A DNA stretch of 64,000 nt. Origin: Kitasatospora cheerisanensis KCTC 2395 (GTDB lineage Bacteria > Actinomycetota > Actinomycetes > Streptomycetales > Streptomycetaceae). Position numbers and translations under genes: made by a program. This document shows positions 26,441 to 34,748 of this stretch, in pieces. The notes beneath the pieces were generated by a model. That model was not told the DNA's origin and did not search any database. It was given only the letters and a program-made list of their open reading frames with translations. Position 1 is the first letter of the stretch. Every line of letters starts with the position of its first letter. Location of the stretch: the NCBI RefSeq assembly GCF_000696185.1, contig NZ_KK853997.1, positions 1,173,695 through 1,237,694 on the forward strand, in the 5' to 3' direction.

Positions 26441-28753
26441 ATGACCGAACAGCCAACGCCGTCCGCCCCTGAGAATCGGGAAGCCCGGGACTACCGCGTC
26501 GACATCGGCGGCGACGCCCACCGCAGCGTGGTCGTCGGTGACCACAACCTGCTGGTCGATGCGCAGCACGGCTCCTCCGTGACTCTGCTGGTCCAGGGCC
26601 GGCGGCCGACTCCCACCCGGCGGGAGCAGATCTCGTTGCTGCCGCGCCGCCTGCCCGAGCCGATCGGCCGGTCCGCCGAACTCACCGCGCTGGAACGGGC
26701 GGTGCGGGACGGAGGCCTGGTGCAGCTGTTCGGCCCGCCCGGCATCGGCACCAGCGCGCTGCTCCGGCACGCCGCGCACCGCCTGCCGTCCGGTCGGCAC
26801 GGCGTGGTCTATCTCAACGCGGCCGGCCGCGAACCCGCCGACCTCGCCCAGGAGATCTTCGAGGCCTGCTACGACTCCGCGGGGTACGCGCCGTCGGAGA
26901 CCGAGCTGCGCCGTCTGATGACCGGCGTCCGCGCCACCGTCTACGTCGACAACGCCGATCTCGGCCGTGAGCAGCTGACCGCGCTCGCCGACACCGCCCG
27001 GGACGCCACCTTCGTGTTCGCCGGGCATCACCGCTCGCTCACCAGCGGCGACGGTACGGCACTCGAACTCACCGGCCTGGACCGGGAGTCCGCGGACCTG
27101 CTGCTCACCCGTGAACTCGACCGCCCGATCGGCGCCGACGAGCGGAGCACCGCCGAGGACCTGTGGCGGACCGCCCAGGGCAGCCCGCTGCATCTGCTCC
27201 GGGCGGCCGGCCTGGCCCGCTCCGACCGGTCCGGCAGCCGGCTGCCCCGCCCCGGCGGGATCGCCGAGCTGCTGCCGCCGCTGGTCGCCGGTCTCGACGA
27301 GCCCGCCACCGCCGTGCTGCACCTGCTGGCAACGCTGGACGGCGCGGACCTGACGCCCCGCCACCTCGATGTGATCACCGGCCGGACGGACACCGCCGCC
27401 GCGTGCGAACGGCTCACCCGGCTCGGCCTGTTGCTCGCCGAGGACGACGGCTTCCGCTGCGTGCCGGACGCCGCGCAGGTCGCCCTCGACCGGGCCGGCG
27501 GCCTGTACTCCCTCGACCTGATCTGCGAGCACTTCACCGAGTGGATCGCCCGTCCGGCCACCACGCCGGCCGAAGTCGCCCGTCACAGCGCGGCGTTGGA
27601 GCGGGTCGCCGCTCTCGCCGAGGCCACCGATCGTCCCGAGCTGGCCGTCGCCGTGGCCCGGGCCGCGTCGCCCGCGATGGCCGGGTCGCTCCGTTTCGGC
27701 GCCTGGGGGCGCCTGCTCGGCCACGGCTGGAACGCCGCCCAGCAGACCGAGGACCGGCAGGCCGAGGCCTACTTCACCCATGAGGAGGGCATCCGCAGCT
27801 TGCTGACGGGCCGTCGGGTGATGGCGGGCGTCCTGCTCGGGCAGGCCGTCCTGCTCTGGCAGCGGCTCGGCGACACCCACGCGGCCTCCGCCGCGCTGAA
27901 CGCCCAGCACTACGCCCCGGCCGCCGTCCAGCCGCTCGCCGCACCGGCGGCGCCCGCGGCCCCGCACCTCGCGCTGCCGACCCCGACGCCGGACCCGGCC
28001 ACCGCCGCGCACACCGTCTCCACCCACATGAGCGGCCTCGCCCCGGCCCCGCACACCGGAACCGCAGCGCTCCCGCACCAGGCCGCGAGCGCCGCCCACC
28101 ACGCCGCCACCCCGATCGCCCACACCGGCCAGGCCGCGCACGCCGGCACCACCCACGCCGCAACCACCCACGCCACCACCACCCACGCCACGACGGCCCA
28201 CGCCACCACCGCGCACACGGCGACCCACACGGCATCCCACACTGCGGCCCATACGGCGGCCCACACCGCCGCGCACACGGCCGGTGCGGGCGCGGCCACC
28301 GGCGCGGCCGGGACGGCCACGGCCGCGGCGGGGCTCTCCGGGGCGAAGGTGCTCCTGGTACTGGCCGTCCTGGTCGGCGGCGGGTACCTCGCCAGGGAGG
28401 CCCTGCCCGAGCTGCTCCACGACCTGTTCGCCAAGTCCCCGGACAGCATCGCCGGGACGTGGTCCACGCCCGCCGGGGCCGCCGTCGTCGACTCCTCCGG
28501 TTCCGGTTTCACCATCACCGACTGCGGCACCCCGATCCGGATCACCGGCAGCGGCAGCAGCTACCGGGCCACCTTCCCGGTGCACAACACGAAGTACGGC
28601 TCGTGCGGCCCGGCGATCGGCAACAGCACGCTGAGCCTGGAGCTCTCCGCCGACTTCCGCACCGTCCGAGCGACGGCCTCCACCCCGGTCGGCGGTGACG
28701 CGGGCAGCTTCGAGTGCTCGGTCTGCGGCACCTGGACCCGCATCGACCAGTGA
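26441..28753 (+). CDS. STAND-like NTPase fused to TM segment and outer four-Cys domain
   Basis: 770 residues. Residues about 17-52 form a beta-rich motif (VDIGGDAHRSVVVGDHNLLVD), like that in the protein at 770. An NB-ARC/NACHT-type P-loop domain follows: Walker A GPPGIGTSALL at 98-108 with Thr104 in place of the usual Lys, and a Walker B-like VYVDNADL (Asp170). Helical, TPR-like sequence runs to about 480. Then comes a low-complexity Ala/His/Thr tract (about 480-633, with repeated HATT/HTAA units), one TM segment (634-650: VLLVLAVLVGGGYLA), and an external domain (about 665-770) with four cysteines (695, 722, 759, 762). Function is unknown; signalling across the membrane by a nucleotide-sensing scaffold is an inference. 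The upstream 950 bp holds no gene. Confidence 0.8.
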   Translation: MTEQPTPSAPENREARDYRVDIGGDAHRSVVVGDHNLLVDAQHGSSVTLLVQGRRPTPTRREQISLLPRRLPEPIGRSAELTALERAVRDGGLVQLFGPPGIGTSALLRHAAHRLPSGRHGVVYLNAAGREPADLAQEIFEACYDSAGYAPSETELRRLMTGVRATVYVDNADLGREQLTALADTARDATFVFAGHHRSLTSGDGTALELTGLDRESADLLLTRELDRPIGADERSTAEDLWRTAQGSPLHLLRAAGLARSDRSGSRLPRPGGIAELLPPLVAGLDEPATAVLHLLATLDGADLTPRHLDVITGRTDTAAACERLTRLGLLLAEDDGFRCVPDAAQVALDRAGGLYSLDLICEHFTEWIARPATTPAEVARHSAALERVAALAEATDRPELAVAVARAASPAMAGSLRFGAWGRLLGHGWNAAQQTEDRQAEAYFTHEEGIRSLLTGRRVMAGVLLGQAVLLWQRLGDTHAASAALNAQHYAPAAVQPLAAPAAPAAPHLALPTPTPDPATAAHTVSTHMSGLAPAPHTGTAALPHQAASAAHHAATPIAHTGQAAHAGTTHAATTHATTTHATTAHATTAHTATHTASHTAAHTAAHTAAHTAGAGAATGAAGTATAAAGLSGAKVLLVLAVLVGGGYLAREALPELLHDLFAKSPDSIAGTWSTPAGAAVVDSSGSGFTITDCGTPIRITGSGSSYRATFPVHNTKYGSCGPAIGNSTLSLELSADFRTVRATASTPVGGDAGSFECSVCGTWTRIDQ
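28137..28286. repeat. Low-complexity GCC/ACC/CAC tract in the STAND-like gene
   Basis: Short imperfect in-frame repeats, encoding units such as HATT and HTAA, fill about 150 bp. They probably form a flexible linker before the TM helix. Confidence 0.7.
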
Positions 28754-28790
28754 CGACCTCCGGCCGTCCGCCCGGGCGGCGCGCGTCGGG

Positions 28791-29450
28791 TCAGCCGACG
28801 AGCGCCGCCAGGGCGGCGGTCAACTCCGTGTCGCCGCCGATCAGTTCCAGTGTCATCCCGGCCGTCCTCGGCTCGTCGAGCAGTCCGAGGAGGGCCGCCG
28901 CCACGTCGTCCCGCGGGATCTCCCCGCGGCCGGTGGACTCGGCGATCCGCACCCGGCCGGTGCCCGGGTCGTTCGTCAGGCTTCCCGGGCGCAGGATCGT
29001 CCAGTCGAGGCCGGGGCGGGCGCGCACGTCGTCGTCCGCCGCGGCCTTGGCCCGCAGGTAGGTGGCGAAGACCGGGTCCGTGCCCTCCGGCGGCCGGCTG
29101 GACGCGCCCATGCTGGAGACCACCAGGAAGCGCCGCACGCCCGCGGCCTCGGCGGCGTCCGCGAACAGCACGCAGGCCGCGTGGTCGACGCTGTCCTTCC
29201 GGGCCGCCCCGCTGCCCGGTCCCGCCCCGGCCGCGAACACGGCCGCGTCGGCGCCCTCCAGGTGCCGGGCGACGTCGGCGACCGTCGCCGACTCCAGGTC
29301 GCACAGGACGGGCTCGGCCCCCGCCGCCAGCAGGGCGCCGGCCTGGTCCGGCTTGCGGATGATGCCCGCGACCTCGTCCCCCCGTGCGCTCAGCAGCCGT
29401 TCGAGCCGCAACGCGATCTGACCATGACCACCAGCGATGACAATGCGCAT
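28791..29450 (-). CDS. NAD(P)-binding protein (atypical SDR, SDR_a5-like)
   Basis: 219 residues from ATG 29450. The N-terminal Rossmann glycine motif IVIAGGHGQIALRLERLL (GxxGxxG) is followed by a dinucleotide strand VAGIIRKPDQAGAL, a VAAGAGPG loop, and FLVVSSMGA, typical of NmrA-like or atypical extended SDRs that bind NAD(P) but have no classical YxxxK. In related proteins the fold serves as a redox sensor or reductase. It is convergent with the STAND-like gene (37 bp), so it is transcribed separately. Upstream sequence to 29625 has no gene. Confidence 0.85.
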   Translation of the reverse strand: MRIVIAGGHGQIALRLERLLSARGDEVAGIIRKPDQAGALLAAGAEPVLCDLESATVADVARHLEGADAAVFAAGAGPGSGAARKDSVDHAACVLFADAAEAAGVRRFLVVSSMGASSRPPEGTDPVFATYLRAKAAADDDVRARPGLDWTILRPGSLTNDPGTGRVRIAESTGRGEIPRDDVAAALLGLLDEPRTAGMTLELIGGDTELTAALAALVG

Positions 29451-29625
29451 GCCCCGACCGTATGCGCCACCGCCCGCCGCTCCCCGGACAACACGTCCTC
29501 CCCCGGCCGTTCGAGTGAGCCACCCGCGCCACGCCAGCCGGTCGCTGACGGCCCGTCGGGTGCGTCGCCGCAGGCATCGTGCCGCGCTTGCGCGCTCCGC
29601 ACCCGAGATCCGCAGGGCGACCGCC

Positions 29626-30021
29626 TCAGGAGGCCGGGGCCGGGCCTTCCTGCTCGAACTCATGGATGAGGCGCTTGAGTTGGGCGACCTCCGCACGGAG
29701 GGCGCGGTCGCCGTCGGGGGTGAGGGTGAGCCAGGTGCGGGCACGGCGGCCCTCGTAGCCCTTCTCGACGGCGATCAGGCCGGCCTTCTCCAGCACGGTG
29801 AGGTGCTGGCTGAGGTTGCCGGCGGTGAGGCCGAGGGCGGTGCGCAGGAAGCCGAACTCGACCCGGCGGGCCTGATGGGCGACGGTGAGGATGCCGAGCC
29901 GCACGCGCTGGTGGACCACGTCGTCCAGCGCGGTGACGGGGTGCTGTGCAGTGGCGGGGTGCTGTGCAGTGACGGGGTGCTGTGCGGTGACGGGGTGCTG
30001 TGCGGGCTGATCGTTCGTCAC
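29626..30021 (-). CDS. Winged-helix transcriptional regulator with tandem N-terminal repeat
   Basis: 131 residues from GTG 30021. Residues about 33-125 are a winged helix similar to ArsR/MarR-type HTH_45: VHQRVRLGILTVAHQARRVEFGFLRTALGLTAGNLSQHLTVLEKAGLI, followed by the wing VEKGYEGRRARTWLTLTPDG. Before it lie four tandem QHP[VA]TA repeats (residues 8-31). The start overlaps the stop of the upstream membrane-protein gene by GTGA, so the two are translationally coupled. It probably autoregulates the operon through the GGTTTGCACAGCAAACC palindrome at 30754-30770. Confidence 0.85.
   Translation of the reverse strand: MTNDQPAQHPVTAQHPVTAQHPATAQHPVTALDDVVHQRVRLGILTVAHQARRVEFGFLRTALGLTAGNLSQHLTVLEKAGLIAVEKGYEGRRARTWLTLTPDGDRALRAEVAQLKRLIHEFEQEGPAPAS
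29929..30000 (-). repeat. Four tandem 18-bp units encoding QHP[VA]TA
   Basis: Four in-frame near-identical 18-bp copies lie at the N-terminus of the regulator, a likely slippage site whose copy number could vary between strains. Confidence 0.85.
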
Positions 30022-30746
30022 GCGGCGCGTCCCCGGGTGCGTTCGGCCAGCGCGAAGCCGAGCGCGCCGAGCAGCAGGACCGCGCCGGGGAGGGCGTACT
30101 GCGGCAGGAACGCCCAGGGCGAGGTGATCGCGATCCCGGCCCAGCCGGTGCCGGGGGGCAGCAGTTCGACGGCCAGGTACAGCACGGCGAGCAGCAGCAG
30201 CGCGCGGCTGCGTTCCACCCGGGCCAGCACCAGGAGCGGGAGTCCGACGGCGAGCGCTCCGCCCGTCAGCCGCGCGACGAACCGCGTCGCCGGGGAGGCG
30301 GGGTCGAGGTGGAGGCCCCAGAGGTCGAGCGGTTCGCCGGGCTGCGGCATCCCGTGCCGGGTGACCCACAGCGAGGTGGCGGCGACCACCGCGAGCAGGG
30401 CGATTCCGGTGAGGACGTAGGGCCGGACGGCCGTGCCGACGCCCCGGCGCCGGGCGCGGCGGACGTAGAACACCGCCGTCGCCAGGTAGGCGAGCCCGAG
30501 GCCGATCGGCCAGTAGAGCGGGGAGCCCTGCCTGACCAGGGTGCAGCCGCCGGGGTCGGGGCACGGGACGGTGAGCATCCGGTAGGTGAGGCGGCTGACC
30601 AGGATCCCGCCGAGCGTGAGCGCGCCGAGCAGTAGCAGCGGGAACCAGGTGCCGCGCTGGGCGGCACGCACCTTGCGGGTCAACTCGCCCAGTCCGGCGA
30701 GGACTTCGTGCGGGGTGCCGTTCGCGGGCACGGAGGCGTCTGTCAT
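30018..30746 (-). CDS. Multi-pass membrane protein coupled to winged-helix regulator
   Basis: 242 residues from ATG 30746. About five or six hydrophobic helices are visible (for example TWFPLLLLGALTLGGILVS, YWPIGLGLAYLATAVFYV, LLLLAVLYLAVEL, ALPGAVLLLGALGFAL). No transporter signature was recognised. The stop overlaps the start of the regulator gene by four bases, the arrangement seen in streptomycete membrane protein/winged-helix pairs. A perfect 7-3-7 palindrome lies eight bases upstream of its start, within the leader or promoter, so the unit is probably repressed by the regulator it encodes. Confidence 0.8.
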   Translation of the reverse strand: MTDASVPANGTPHEVLAGLGELTRKVRAAQRGTWFPLLLLGALTLGGILVSRLTYRMLTVPCPDPGGCTLVRQGSPLYWPIGLGLAYLATAVFYVRRARRRGVGTAVRPYVLTGIALLAVVAATSLWVTRHGMPQPGEPLDLWGLHLDPASPATRFVARLTGGALAVGLPLLVLARVERSRALLLLAVLYLAVELLPPGTGWAGIAITSPWAFLPQYALPGAVLLLGALGFALAERTRGRAA

Positions 30747-30753
30747 GCCGTCA

Positions 30754-30770
30754 GGTTTGCACAGCAAACC
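30754..30770. promoter_or_regulatory. Operator GGTTTGC-ACA-GCAAACC
   Basis: A perfect inverted repeat lies just upstream of the membrane-protein/regulator operon, overlapping where the -10 or leader is expected. It is the likely autoregulatory site of the coupled winged-helix protein. Confidence 0.6.
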
Positions 30771-30918
30771 AGTTGCGGCAAGAGACCGTTGCCCCATCTC
30801 GGCCCCGCGGTCGGCGAGTTGGCCGGTGACGTAGGCTCGTGGGTACAGCCGTCCGTGCGCGGAACGACTACGGAAGGCCTGCGAACGGACCGCGGAAGGA
30901 CCACGGGAGGAGCACGCC

Positions 30919-31317
30919 ATGACCGACCGCAAACCCCCGGGCGTCAGCTTCGAGAGCTGGGTCGACCGGCAGATCCGGGAGGCCACCGAGCGCGGCGCGT
31001 TCGACGACCTGCCGGGCGCGGGGAAGCCGCTCGCGCACGAGAACCGGCCCTACCACGAGATGTGGTGGATCCGGGAGAAGCTCGAACGCGAGGGGCTGAG
31101 CTTCCTGCCGCCCTCACTCGTGCTGCGCAACGAACTGCACGAGGCGCTCGACGCCGCCCGCCTCGCGCCCACCGAGGCGCTGCTGCGCACCCGGCTCGCC
31201 GAGGTCAACTCCCGCATCGAGGCCGCCCTGCGCCGCCCGATCGAGGGCCCGCCGCTCGGAGTCGCGCCGGTCGACATCGAGGCCGCCGTCACCGAGTGGC
31301 ACCGCAAGCAAGCCTGA
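30919..31317 (+). CDS. DUF1992 (DnaJ C28-type) domain protein
   Basis: 132 residues after GGGAGGAGCACGCC. The DUF1992 signature is plain: FESWVDRQIREATERGAFDDLPGAGKPL, then WWIREKLEREGLSFLPPSLVLR. The domain is found at the C-terminus of eukaryotic DNAJC28; its biochemical role is unknown, and bacterial copies are small and soluble. Spacing of 54 bp to the following GNAT gene on the same strand would allow co-transcription. Confidence 0.92.
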   Translation: MTDRKPPGVSFESWVDRQIREATERGAFDDLPGAGKPLAHENRPYHEMWWIREKLEREGLSFLPPSLVLRNELHEALDAARLAPTEALLRTRLAEVNSRIEAALRRPIEGPPLGVAPVDIEAAVTEWHRKQA

Positions 31318-31371
31318 CGCCTCGTCAATAACCCCTGGCAGGAGCACGGTTGCGCGGACGATGATGAACGG

Positions 31372-31857
31372 ATGGACGACGCGAAGACCGTACGGCTACG
31401 CCGGATGACACCCGCCGAGTACCGGGCTTCGACCGAGCGCCGCGAGGCGGAGATGGCACGCGAGCTCGCCGCGTTCCTGCCGGAGGACCTGGCACTGGAG
31501 CGGGCCCGGCAGGGTTCCGCCCAGTTCCTGCCGAACGGGGCCGACACCGCCGGCCACCACCTGATGGCCGCGGAGGACGCCGACGGCCGAGTGGTCGGCG
31601 AGGCCTGGATCGGGCCGGACCCGCGCCAGGCCCTCACCGGCGGCAACTCGGCCTGGCTGTACGACCTCTACGTGTCGCCGGAGGTCCGTCGCCGCGGCTA
31701 CGGCTCGGCCGTCCTCCGGGCCGCCGAGGCCCTCACCGCCCGCGAGGGCTGGACGGCCCTCGGCCTGAACGTATTCGGCGGCAACGAGGCGGCCATCGCG
31801 CTCTACCGCGCGAGCGGCTACCGGGTGGCGGCGATGTCGCTGCACAAGGAGATCTGA
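31372..31857 (+). CDS. GNAT family N-acetyltransferase
   Basis: 161 residues starting at ATG 31372. The GNAT fold is clear, with YDLYVSPEVRRRGYGSAVLRAAEAL (the acetyl-CoA loop R-R-x-G-x-G/A) and LGLNVFGGNEAAIALYRASGYRV as the final motif. It resembles RimI- or ribosomal-type acetyltransferases only in general fold; the acceptor is unknown. It is soluble. It follows the DUF1992 gene and precedes an intergenic stretch of 234 bp before the MFS gene. Confidence 0.9.
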   Translation: MDDAKTVRLRRMTPAEYRASTERREAEMARELAAFLPEDLALERARQGSAQFLPNGADTAGHHLMAAEDADGRVVGEAWIGPDPRQALTGGNSAWLYDLYVSPEVRRRGYGSAVLRAAEALTAREGWTALGLNVFGGNEAAIALYRASGYRVAAMSLHKEI

Positions 31858-32091
31858 CGGGCCGTCGCGGAAATGCGGGCGACCGGGCGGGCGGAGTCCG
31901 GTAGCGTGCGGAGCGTGGTGAGCCCCGAGTCGGACGAGGTGGGGGTCTTCGGCCCCGCCGTCGGCCCCTGAACACCTGAGTCCGCCCTTCTCTGCCGCAC
32001 CGCCCCGTCGCGGGCCGTGCGGTGCCGGTGCGTGCCCTCCTGGTGTCGAGACGGCTGTCCGTTTCCGCTCCTCACCCCGGAGTTCCGTGCG

Positions 32092-33236
32092 ATGCCTCTC
32101 GCTCTGTACCTGCTCGCCCTGGCCGTGTTCGCCATGGGCACCTCGGAGTTCATGCTGTCCGGCCTGCTGCCGGACCTCGCCGCCGACCTGGACGTGCCGG
32201 TCGGCACGGCCGGCCTGCTGACCTCGGCGTTCGCGGTCGGCATGGTCGCCGGGGCGCCACCGATGGCGGCGCTGGCCCGCCGGTGGCCGCGCCGGTCGGG
32301 CCTGCTGGCGTTCCTCCTCCTGTTCGCGGCGGCCCACGTGGCGGGCGCCACGACCGGCTCGTTCCCCCTGCTGTGCGCCTCCCGGGTGGTGGCGGCATTC
32401 GCCAATGCCGGGTTCCTGGCGCTGGCGGTGACGGCCGCGGCGGAGCTGGTCGCGCCGGACCGGCGGGGCGCGCGGTCGGTGTGCTGCTGTCGGGGACGAC
32501 GGCGGCCACCGTGGCGGGCGTCCCGGCGGGGGCGCTGCTCGGTCAACTGCTGGGCTGGCGGGCCTCGTTCTGGGCGGTGGCGGTGCTGTGCGCACCGGCG
32601 GCCGTCGGAGTGCTGCTGGGCGTGCCGGGCGGGCGCGGGTCGGAGGGCGGCCGTCCGGCGCTGCGGGCCGAGCTCGCCGAACTGGGTCGGCCCCGGCTGC
32701 TGCGGGTGCTGCTGCTGGGCGCCCTGGTGAACGCGGGGACGTTCGCCGCGTTCACCTTCCTCGCCCCGGTGGTGACCGGCCCGGCCGGGCTCGGGCGGGG
32801 CTGGGTACCGCCGGTGCTGGTGCTGTTCGGCGCCGGCACGATGCTGGGCGTGGCCGTCGCCGGACGCCTCGCGGACCGGCATCCGGGCCGACTGCTCGCC
32901 GTGGCGGGCCCGTTGCTGCCGCTCGGCTGGACGGCGCTGGCCGCGTTCGCGAGCCGTCCGGCGGCGCTGCTCGTGCTGGTGCCGCTGCTCGGCGCACTGT
33001 CCTTCGCGGTCGGCGGCACCCTGATCACCCGCGCCCTGGCCACCGCGACGGGCGCACCCACCATGGCCGGCGCGTACGCCACCGCGGCACTCAACCTGGG
33101 CGCCGCCACCGGCCCGCTGCTCGCCGCCGCCACCCTCCCCTCCCCCACGGGCCCGCTGCGCGCGGCCGCCGCGCTCACGGTGGCCGCCGTGCTGCTCGGG
33201 CTGCTGCCCCGGGCAGGGGCACCGGCCAAGGGCTGA
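32092..33236 (+). CDS. MFS transporter, Cmx/CmrA-type (single-base frameshift)
   Basis: 381 residues once one base is restored. Start ATG 32092 (GGAG upstream) gives the DHA1-type N-terminus MGTSEFMLSGLLPDLAADL, which is characteristic of chloramphenicol/arabinose exporters. The frame breaks at a GGGG run (32465-32468): before it the protein reads ELVAPDRRG, and adding one G gives the conserved RAVGVLLSGTTAATVAGVPAGALLG followed by the remaining helices to 33236. The total of 12 TM helices is as expected. It should export a small hydrophobic compound by proton antiport. A hairpin follows at 33269-33300. Confidence 0.85.
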
Positions 33237-33268
33237 GCGTCGCCGCCGGTCAGCGGGCTCACCACCGT

Positions 33269-33300
33269 CCGGCTGAACCTTCTGATTTCGTTTCAGCCGG
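33269..33300 (+). terminator. Hairpin after the MFS gene
   Basis: A 9-bp stem, CCGGCTGAA (33269-33277) with TTCAGCCGG (33292-33300), encloses a 14-base AT-rich loop. It lies 30 bp after the MFS stop. Confidence 0.6.
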
Positions 33301-33352
33301 GGGAGCCCGTTGCCGCCACTGAGCAGCCGCCAGCCTCGGTGGCGGACGGCCT

Positions 33353-33844
33353 GTGCTCGGCGTCGGCTTCGGCTTCGGCTTCGGCGCACTGCCGGCCGTC
33401 GCCCTGCCGGCGGAGTTCTCGGATCTGGCCCGAGTGACGGAGGATCAGGGCCTGACGCGCCTCCGGACCGAGTACGTACCGCAGAACGCCAAGCGGTACG
33501 TTCCACGCAGCATCGAGGGGGCGGGGTACAGGCAGCCGGGCGCGACCGGTCTCGCCGGGGCGCAGCTGCTGGCGGTGGCGGTGAACGGCCCCGTGCCGGA
33601 TGCCGCACAGGCCGCCACCCGGCTGCTCGGCGGCTGGTCCCCGGGCGGGGCGGCCACCCTCGCCGACGGCACCGGCGTGACGGGCCTGCGCACCTTCGAC
33701 CCGGGTCCGCTCAGCGGGACGCTCGCCTCTGCCACGCTCGATGTCGCCGACCCCGGCCTCCCGGCCTGCGCACGGGCGGACGGCTCCACCCGGGGCAGCC
33801 TGACGGACGGCACCGAGACCCTCACCCTGGACGAACTGGCGTAA
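33353..33844 (+). CDS. Hypothetical protein
   Basis: 163 residues from GTG 33353. It begins with a Gly/Phe-rich stretch (LGVGFGFGFGALPAVALPA) that may be a weak signal or the wrong frame of a SASASA-type sequence. The rest contains acidic and Gly/Thr-rich segments (GGWSPGGAATLADGTGVTGL, TLASATLDVADPGL) that look like beta-structure. No family was recognised and no ribosome site is evident, so the start is uncertain. It lies between the MFS terminator and the convergent SDR gene. Confidence 0.45.
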   Translation: MLGVGFGFGFGALPAVALPAEFSDLARVTEDQGLTRLRTEYVPQNAKRYVPRSIEGAGYRQPGATGLAGAQLLAVAVNGPVPDAAQAATRLLGGWSPGGAATLADGTGVTGLRTFDPGPLSGTLASATLDVADPGLPACARADGSTRGSLTDGTETLTLDELA

Positions 33845-33890
33845 CGCACTCGGGAGTTGCGCGCACGGTCCGAGAGCCGGAGCCAGCCGC

Positions 33891-34667
33891 CTACTGGAAT
33901 CCGCCGCTGCTGTGCAGGAGTTGGCCGTTGATCCACTGACCGTCCGGGGAGCAGAGGAAGTCGATCAGGCGGGCGGCGTCCTGCGGGGTGCCGAGGCGGG
34001 CGAGCGGCGTGTGGGCGAGCACTTCGGCGCGGACGGCGTCGTCCATCCAGCCGGTGTCGGTGGGGCCGGGGTCGACGGCGTTGGCGGTGATGCCGAGGTG
34101 GGCGAGTTCCCGGGCGGCGGCCAGGGTGATCCGGTCCAGCGCGCCCTTGCTGGCGCCGTACGGGAGGTTGCCGACGGTGTGGCCGCTGGTCAGGGCGACG
34201 ATCCGGCCGGTGCCGAACGCGCCGGTGAAGCGCAGCGCGAACTCCCGGATCAGCAGCCAGCTCGCCCGGGTGTTGACGGCGAAGTGCCGGTCGAAGCTGT
34301 CCACGCTGGTGTCGAGCAGGCCGGAGTCGACGGATTCGGCATGGCTCATCACCAGCGCGGTGACGGGGCCGAGTTCGGCGGTCACTCGGTCGAACAGCCG
34401 GGCGGGCGTCGCCGGGTCGGTGAGGTCGGCGGGCAGCGCGAGCTGCCGGGCGCCGCGGGCGCGGATCGCCGCGCCGACGGCCTCGACGTCGCCTTCCTGC
34501 ACGCCCCAGGGCATCCGGGCGTCGTAGGGCGTCCAGTGGGTGTGGGCGATGTCCCACCCGGAGGCGGCGAGTCGTTCGGCGACGGCGGCGCCGATGCCGG
34601 CCGTCCGGCCGACCCCGGTGACCAGGGCGAGCGGACGGGCGGCCGGGGCGTGCGGTTCAGGCTTCAT
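33891..34667 (-). CDS. Short-chain dehydrogenase/reductase
   Basis: 258 residues from ATG 34667. The nucleotide loop is LVTGVGRTAGIGAAVAERLA (TGxxxGIG), followed by an NNAG-equivalent VMSHAES and the catalytic motif Y-x-x-x-K in LPYGASKGALDRIT. The Ser of the triad is in VALTSGHTVG. The C-terminal DFLCSPDGQWINGQLLHSSGGFQ is typical of classical SDRs. It should oxidise or reduce an alcohol/ketone with NAD(P). It lies 81 bp behind the P450 gene on the same strand, so the two may act in one pathway. Confidence 0.9.
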   Translation of the reverse strand: MKPEPHAPAARPLALVTGVGRTAGIGAAVAERLAASGWDIAHTHWTPYDARMPWGVQEGDVEAVGAAIRARGARQLALPADLTDPATPARLFDRVTAELGPVTALVMSHAESVDSGLLDTSVDSFDRHFAVNTRASWLLIREFALRFTGAFGTGRIVALTSGHTVGNLPYGASKGALDRITLAAARELAHLGITANAVDPGPTDTGWMDDAVRAEVLAHTPLARLGTPQDAARLIDFLCSPDGQWINGQLLHSSGGFQ

Positions 34668-34748
34668 CGGCACCGATCCTGACCACCCGTCACCGCCTCG
34701 CGCAATCGGATATCCGCGCCACCGGCCCGCGGCTCGCGCGAACGGACG

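Noticed and set aside
28137..28286. CRISPR-like array from short repeats
   Set aside because: The repeats are in frame within the STAND-like gene, are 3-12 bp and have no spacers of constant length.
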